From: Myxococcota bacterium
Lineage (GTDB): Bacteria; Myxococcota_A; Polyangia; JAAYKL01
Assembly: GCA_030065855.1 (NCBI GenBank)
Contig: JASJCT010000094.1
Span: 1-35,179 of the forward strand
DNA: 35,179 bases
Direction of reading: 5' to 3'
Shown: positions 32,885-35,179 of the stretch, in pieces
Position numbering within the stretch: position 1 is the first letter of the stretch
Layout of the letters: each line of letters begins with the position of its first letter
The notes under the pieces: generated by a model
The model's input: only the letters and a program-made list of their open reading frames with translations
The model's database searches: none
Told to the model about the DNA's origin: nothing
Position numbers and translations under genes: made by a program

Positions 32885-33325
32885 ATGAAAACGAATGACA
32901 AGCCATCATGGAGTATAGGTATGATGATTCCGTTGTCGGGGTTTTTCAATCGAGTTGTTGTCAACGTTCCCATTCTGGGGAAACGGATCATCGGCATGTC
33001 CAACAATATTTTTGGAAAGGCTCTTCCCAGACTTTCGTTTCTTGGTTTTCGCAAAGAAAAATCATATGAAAACGCCATTTGGAACTGGGAGATATTTCTT
33101 CATCTTATTGGCGCTGAATATACAGTGGAAGAAACGGAAGACAATCTAAGAACATATACTATTTCTAAATGTCCGGCAGGCTATTGTCATTCAGGCCATC
33201 TTAATGCCTGTCTGGCCACAATGGAGCTTGACCACAGTCTTGTTGAGAGTTCTGGAGCCAGGCTGGTTGTTGAGAAGCGTTTTCCGATTGATGGTGTTTG
33301 CATTGAAAAGATCGTTTCTGTCTAG
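32885..33325 (+). CDS. Small protein with Cys/His-rich C-terminus, unknown function
   Basis: 146 residues; AGGAGG stands well placed before the ATG. The first 60 residues are mixed hydrophobic and basic (SIGMMIPLSGFFNRVVVNVPILGKRIIG). The second half has ENLRTYTISKCPAGYCHSGHLNACLATMELDHSLVE and LVVEKRFPIDGVCIEKI: four Cys and several His/Asp residues in a spacing that suggests metal or Fe-S binding, as in the L-2-amino-thiazoline-4-carboxylate hydrolase/V4R-like groups. I cannot assign it to a family with confidence. The TAG stop lies in the CTAG target duplication of the IS element that follows, and the gene is intact. Confidence 0.72.
   Translation: MKTNDKPSWSIGMMIPLSGFFNRVVVNVPILGKRIIGMSNNIFGKALPRLSFLGFRKEKSYENAIWNWEIFLHLIGAEYTVEETEDNLRTYTISKCPAGYCHSGHLNACLATMELDHSLVESSGARLVVEKRFPIDGVCIEKIVSV
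33322..33325. repeat. IS target-site duplication, left copy (CTAG)
   Basis: CTAG directly left of the IS end, repeated at 34720-34723. It matches the four-base YTAR target duplication known for IS701. Confidence 0.85.
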
Positions 33326-34719
33326 CACTACTTGATTAAGCTCAAAACTTGATTCGTGGGGCAGAGATAAGATCTTCAGAATGTATGTCGACATTTGCAT
33401 CATTAAGGGACAGCCTTGACGCGTTTCTGACCAGTCACCTCGAAGGACTGGAAAACGAGCAGCGGGTAGAAGCGCTTGCTTGGTACTGTCAAGGATTGGG
33501 ATTCGAGGTTGAAGCAAAAACCGCGTTTGGGCTAGCCTCTGTAATGGATCCAGGCTCTGTACAAGGGACGCGTCAGCGTATGCAGCGAGCCCTGCAGCGC
33601 GGAAGGTTCTCTCACGAGACGATCTTTTCGCGGCTCCAGGAGACCGTCTTCGAATCAGGACAGATACAGGCTTACTGCATTGATGACACCGGCATCGCGA
33701 AAAAGGGGGAACTGTCGGTGGGGGTCCAGCGGCAATACTCAGGTACACTCGGCAAGGTGGGGAATTGCCAAGTCGTTGTTTCGCTGCATGGGGTTTCTGA
33801 CTCGTTTGGGGCGTGCTTGGGGCTGCAGCTCTATCTTCCCGAGTCATGGAGCACAGACGCTGAGCGTCGCAGGAAAGCCAATATTCCCGAAGAAACAAAA
33901 TTCGAGAGAAAATGGGAGATTGCGCTGAGGTTGCTTTGTGCTGCACGGGATAATGGGGGTCCAACGCTGCCGGTGCTCGCCGATGCCGGCTACGGCGATT
34001 CTCGAGAGTTTAGAGAAAACCCGAACCGATTGGGACTCAAGTACGTGGTTGGCGTTTCCTCTCAAACAACGGTTTGGCGTCCAGGTACTCAAGTTGAAAT
34101 CGTTAATAAGGCTGGCCGAGGTCGGCCGAGAAAACGGGCCGAAGCTATCGATGGTAGCGAGCCGGTCCTCGTGGAGGTCCTAGCCAACGAATTGCTGCAA
34201 GCAGGTAAGTTCAAAAAGATTGTCTGGCGAATGGGCACCAAAGGTCCTCTCGAAGCTGAATTTGCTGCATTACGCGTGCGAAGCGCCGAGCGACGAACCA
34301 AGAAATCTCCGCCTAGCGAAGAACAGTGGTTCATCATTGAACGAGAAAAAGACGGGCATTTTAAGTACTATTTTTCATCAATGTCTCCCCGTGCTTCGCT
34401 CAAATCTATTGTACGTCTGGCCAAAATGCGATGGCACATCGAGCGAGATTATCAAAACATGAAACAAGAGCTCGGCTTCGACAGATATGAAGGCCGCTCA
34501 TGGGGTGGGCTTCACCGACACTTAGCGATGGTTGCTCTCATGCATGCTTTCATAGCCCTCCACTTGGAGGTTTTTTCCCCCTCAGAACAAGTTGAAGACA
34601 TGGACATGGAATGATTTTCGAAGAGCTGTCGCACAGATACTGATTCGGTGGGTTGGCCACTGTCCAACTTGCCAACGACCTTTCGAACGGTTTCCAGGAA
34701 GGAGGCTAATCAGGTAGTG
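33326..34719 (+). mobile_element. Complete IS701-family insertion sequence
   Basis: 1394 bases bounded by imperfect inverted repeats: CACTACTTGATTAAGCTC (33326-33343) and, reversed, CACTACCTGATTAGCCTC (34702-34719), 15 of 18 identical. CTAG flanks both ends. One transposase gene (33385-34614) fills it. Intact gene, ends and target duplication suggest a recent, potentially active insertion. Confidence 0.9.
33385..34614 (+). CDS. IS701-family transposase
   Basis: 409 residues. The DDE acids lie in CIDDTGIAKKGELSVGVQRQYSGTLGK (about residue 96), LPVLADAGYGDSREF (about 203) and MRWHIERDYQNMKQELGFDRYEGRSWGGLHRH (about 350). The first motif with its GKxxNCQ tail is characteristic of IS701 transposases. 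The ATG at 33385 gives the family N-terminus; a TTG at 33349 is further upstream and less likely. The frame is unbroken, so the enzyme may be functional. It has its own inverted repeats at 33326 and 34719. Confidence 0.93.
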   Translation: MSTFASLRDSLDAFLTSHLEGLENEQRVEALAWYCQGLGFEVEAKTAFGLASVMDPGSVQGTRQRMQRALQRGRFSHETIFSRLQETVFESGQIQAYCIDDTGIAKKGELSVGVQRQYSGTLGKVGNCQVVVSLHGVSDSFGACLGLQLYLPESWSTDAERRRKANIPEETKFERKWEIALRLLCAARDNGGPTLPVLADAGYGDSREFRENPNRLGLKYVVGVSSQTTVWRPGTQVEIVNKAGRGRPRKRAEAIDGSEPVLVEVLANELLQAGKFKKIVWRMGTKGPLEAEFAALRVRSAERRTKKSPPSEEQWFIIEREKDGHFKYYFSSMSPRASLKSIVRLAKMRWHIERDYQNMKQELGFDRYEGRSWGGLHRHLAMVALMHAFIALHLEVFSPSEQVEDMDME

Positions 34720-34723
34720 CTAG
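34720..34723. repeat. IS target-site duplication, right copy (CTAG)
   Basis: Second copy of CTAG. On the minus strand it supplies the TAG stop of the gene to the right. Confidence 0.85.
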
Positions 34724-35124
34724 TCGCAGAAGTGGGTGTTCCAGTATTCACCAAACGGCTTGAGGTCTACGCCGACCCAGGGGGCGTCCATGTAGCCGAA
34801 CAGGCCCATTAGAAGTTTGTCGGTATTGTCGTAAGTCGCGCGCAAGCCCTCCACGATGTGGTCCTTTTCTCGTCCTATCTGGCTGTAGTACCCGGTGTTG
34901 TAGTCGACCCCATCCACTTCCCGGTTGATATTGAGCAGATCTGTGATCCAGGCGGCCGTGAACGGCGCTGGCGCATCAATCTGATTCGGATAGTTGGGTG
35001 CTGCGGGATCCAGATCCCCGAAAAACGCCATCTTAAAACCCACTACTGTCCAAAACAGCTCGGATCTGTCCTGACCCGTCGCGTGGTTGCTGATTTTCCC
35101 GTCGTTTGAGGTCGTTTTCTTGGT
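34720..35124 (-). CDS. C-terminal part of an unrecognised protein
   Basis: The minus frame is open from 35124 (after a TAG at 35127-35125) to the stop in the IS target duplication. Residues such as SELFWTVVGFKMAFFGDLDPAAPNYPN, FTAAWITDLLNINREVDGVDY, ATYDNTDKLLMGLFGYMDAPWVGVDL and FGEYWNTHFCD look like real globular sequence. A GTG at 35043 is the only start candidate in a good place, but protein-like sequence continues upstream of it and no ribosome site is seen. So it may be a fragment, or the upstream part may be shifted in frame. No family was recognised. Confidence 0.5.
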   Translation of the reverse strand, partial: TKKTTSNDGKISNHATGQDRSELFWTVVGFKMAFFGDLDPAAPNYPNQIDAPAPFTAAWITDLLNINREVDGVDYNTGYYSQIGREKDHIVEGLRATYDNTDKLLMGLFGYMDAPWVGVDLKPFGEYWNTHFCD

Positions 35125-35179
35125 CTAGGTTACCCCCTCCTAACAATTGTGCTGTCCAATACCCGGAATCGGGAGGTTG

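Noticed and set aside
32885..33325. Gene disrupted by the IS element
   Set aside because: Its stop codon is within the CTAG target itself, so removing the element gives the same protein end.

Overview
The window looks like a chromosomal segment of an anaerobic deltaproteobacterium (Desulfobacterota-like), moderately GC-rich. The assignment rests on four things: a MetF/MetV methylenetetrahydrofolate reductase pair of the Wood-Ljungdahl type in one operon with a c3-type tetraheme cytochrome, an HdrC-like iron-sulfur protein and a b-type membrane protein; a gene that reads through an in-frame UGA with a bacterial SECIS hairpin; two lipoproteins with long Asp-Ser/Asp-Thr linkers; and 7TMR-DISM/SpoIIE phosphatases. 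No rRNA, tRNA or CRISPR was seen. The species cannot be named from the sequence.

Layout. 1-5.5 kb: the end of a signal-peptidase-I-like gene, an exported YbjN-like protein, a metallo-beta-lactamase-fold lipoprotein, ornithine aminotransferase divergent from a GcvA-like LysR regulator, and an alpha/beta-hydrolase lipoprotein. 5.6-7.0 kb: an Ig-like surface protein that seems to have lost its N-terminus. 7.3-12.5 kb: a six-gene operon for GDP-D-glycero-alpha-D-manno-heptose (SDR, hddC, gmhB, gmhA, hddA), ending in a DegT-family enzyme with dehydratase hallmarks. 12.5-15.4 kb: a coiled-coil lipoprotein and an AAA ATPase/TOPRIM-like pair that resembles a split OLD-type defence system. 15.4-18.6 kb: the MetF/MetV/cytochrome operon. 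18.9-19.8 kb: the selenoprotein. 19.9-24.6 kb: RluA-type pseudouridine synthase, Ycf46-like AAA ATPase, DUF2284 protein, a truncated amidohydrolase and a metallophosphoesterase. 24.6-26.3 kb: rfbC and rfbB. 26.6-28.4 kb: an M28 peptidase lipoprotein. 28.4-32.6 kb: two tandem paralogous 7TMR-DISM/SpoIIE phosphatases. 32.9 kb to the end: a Cys-rich small protein, a complete IS701-family element and the 3' part of another gene.

How they work together. The five minus-strand genes at 18.6-15.5 kb read as one unit (overlaps or short gaps). Together they could pass electrons between a membrane quinone/b-heme protein, an Fe-S protein, a multiheme cytochrome and methylene-/methyl-tetrahydrofolate. The heptose operon builds a nucleotide-activated heptose for surface polysaccharide, and rfbBC adds a dTDP-deoxyhexose branch. 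The strongest new observations are the selenoprotein (UGA at 19445, hairpin at 19452-19482), the MetFV-cytochrome operon, the Fe-S/His-type DegT enzyme in a heptose operon, and an IS element inserted exactly in a CTAG that carries the stop codons of two convergent genes without damaging either.
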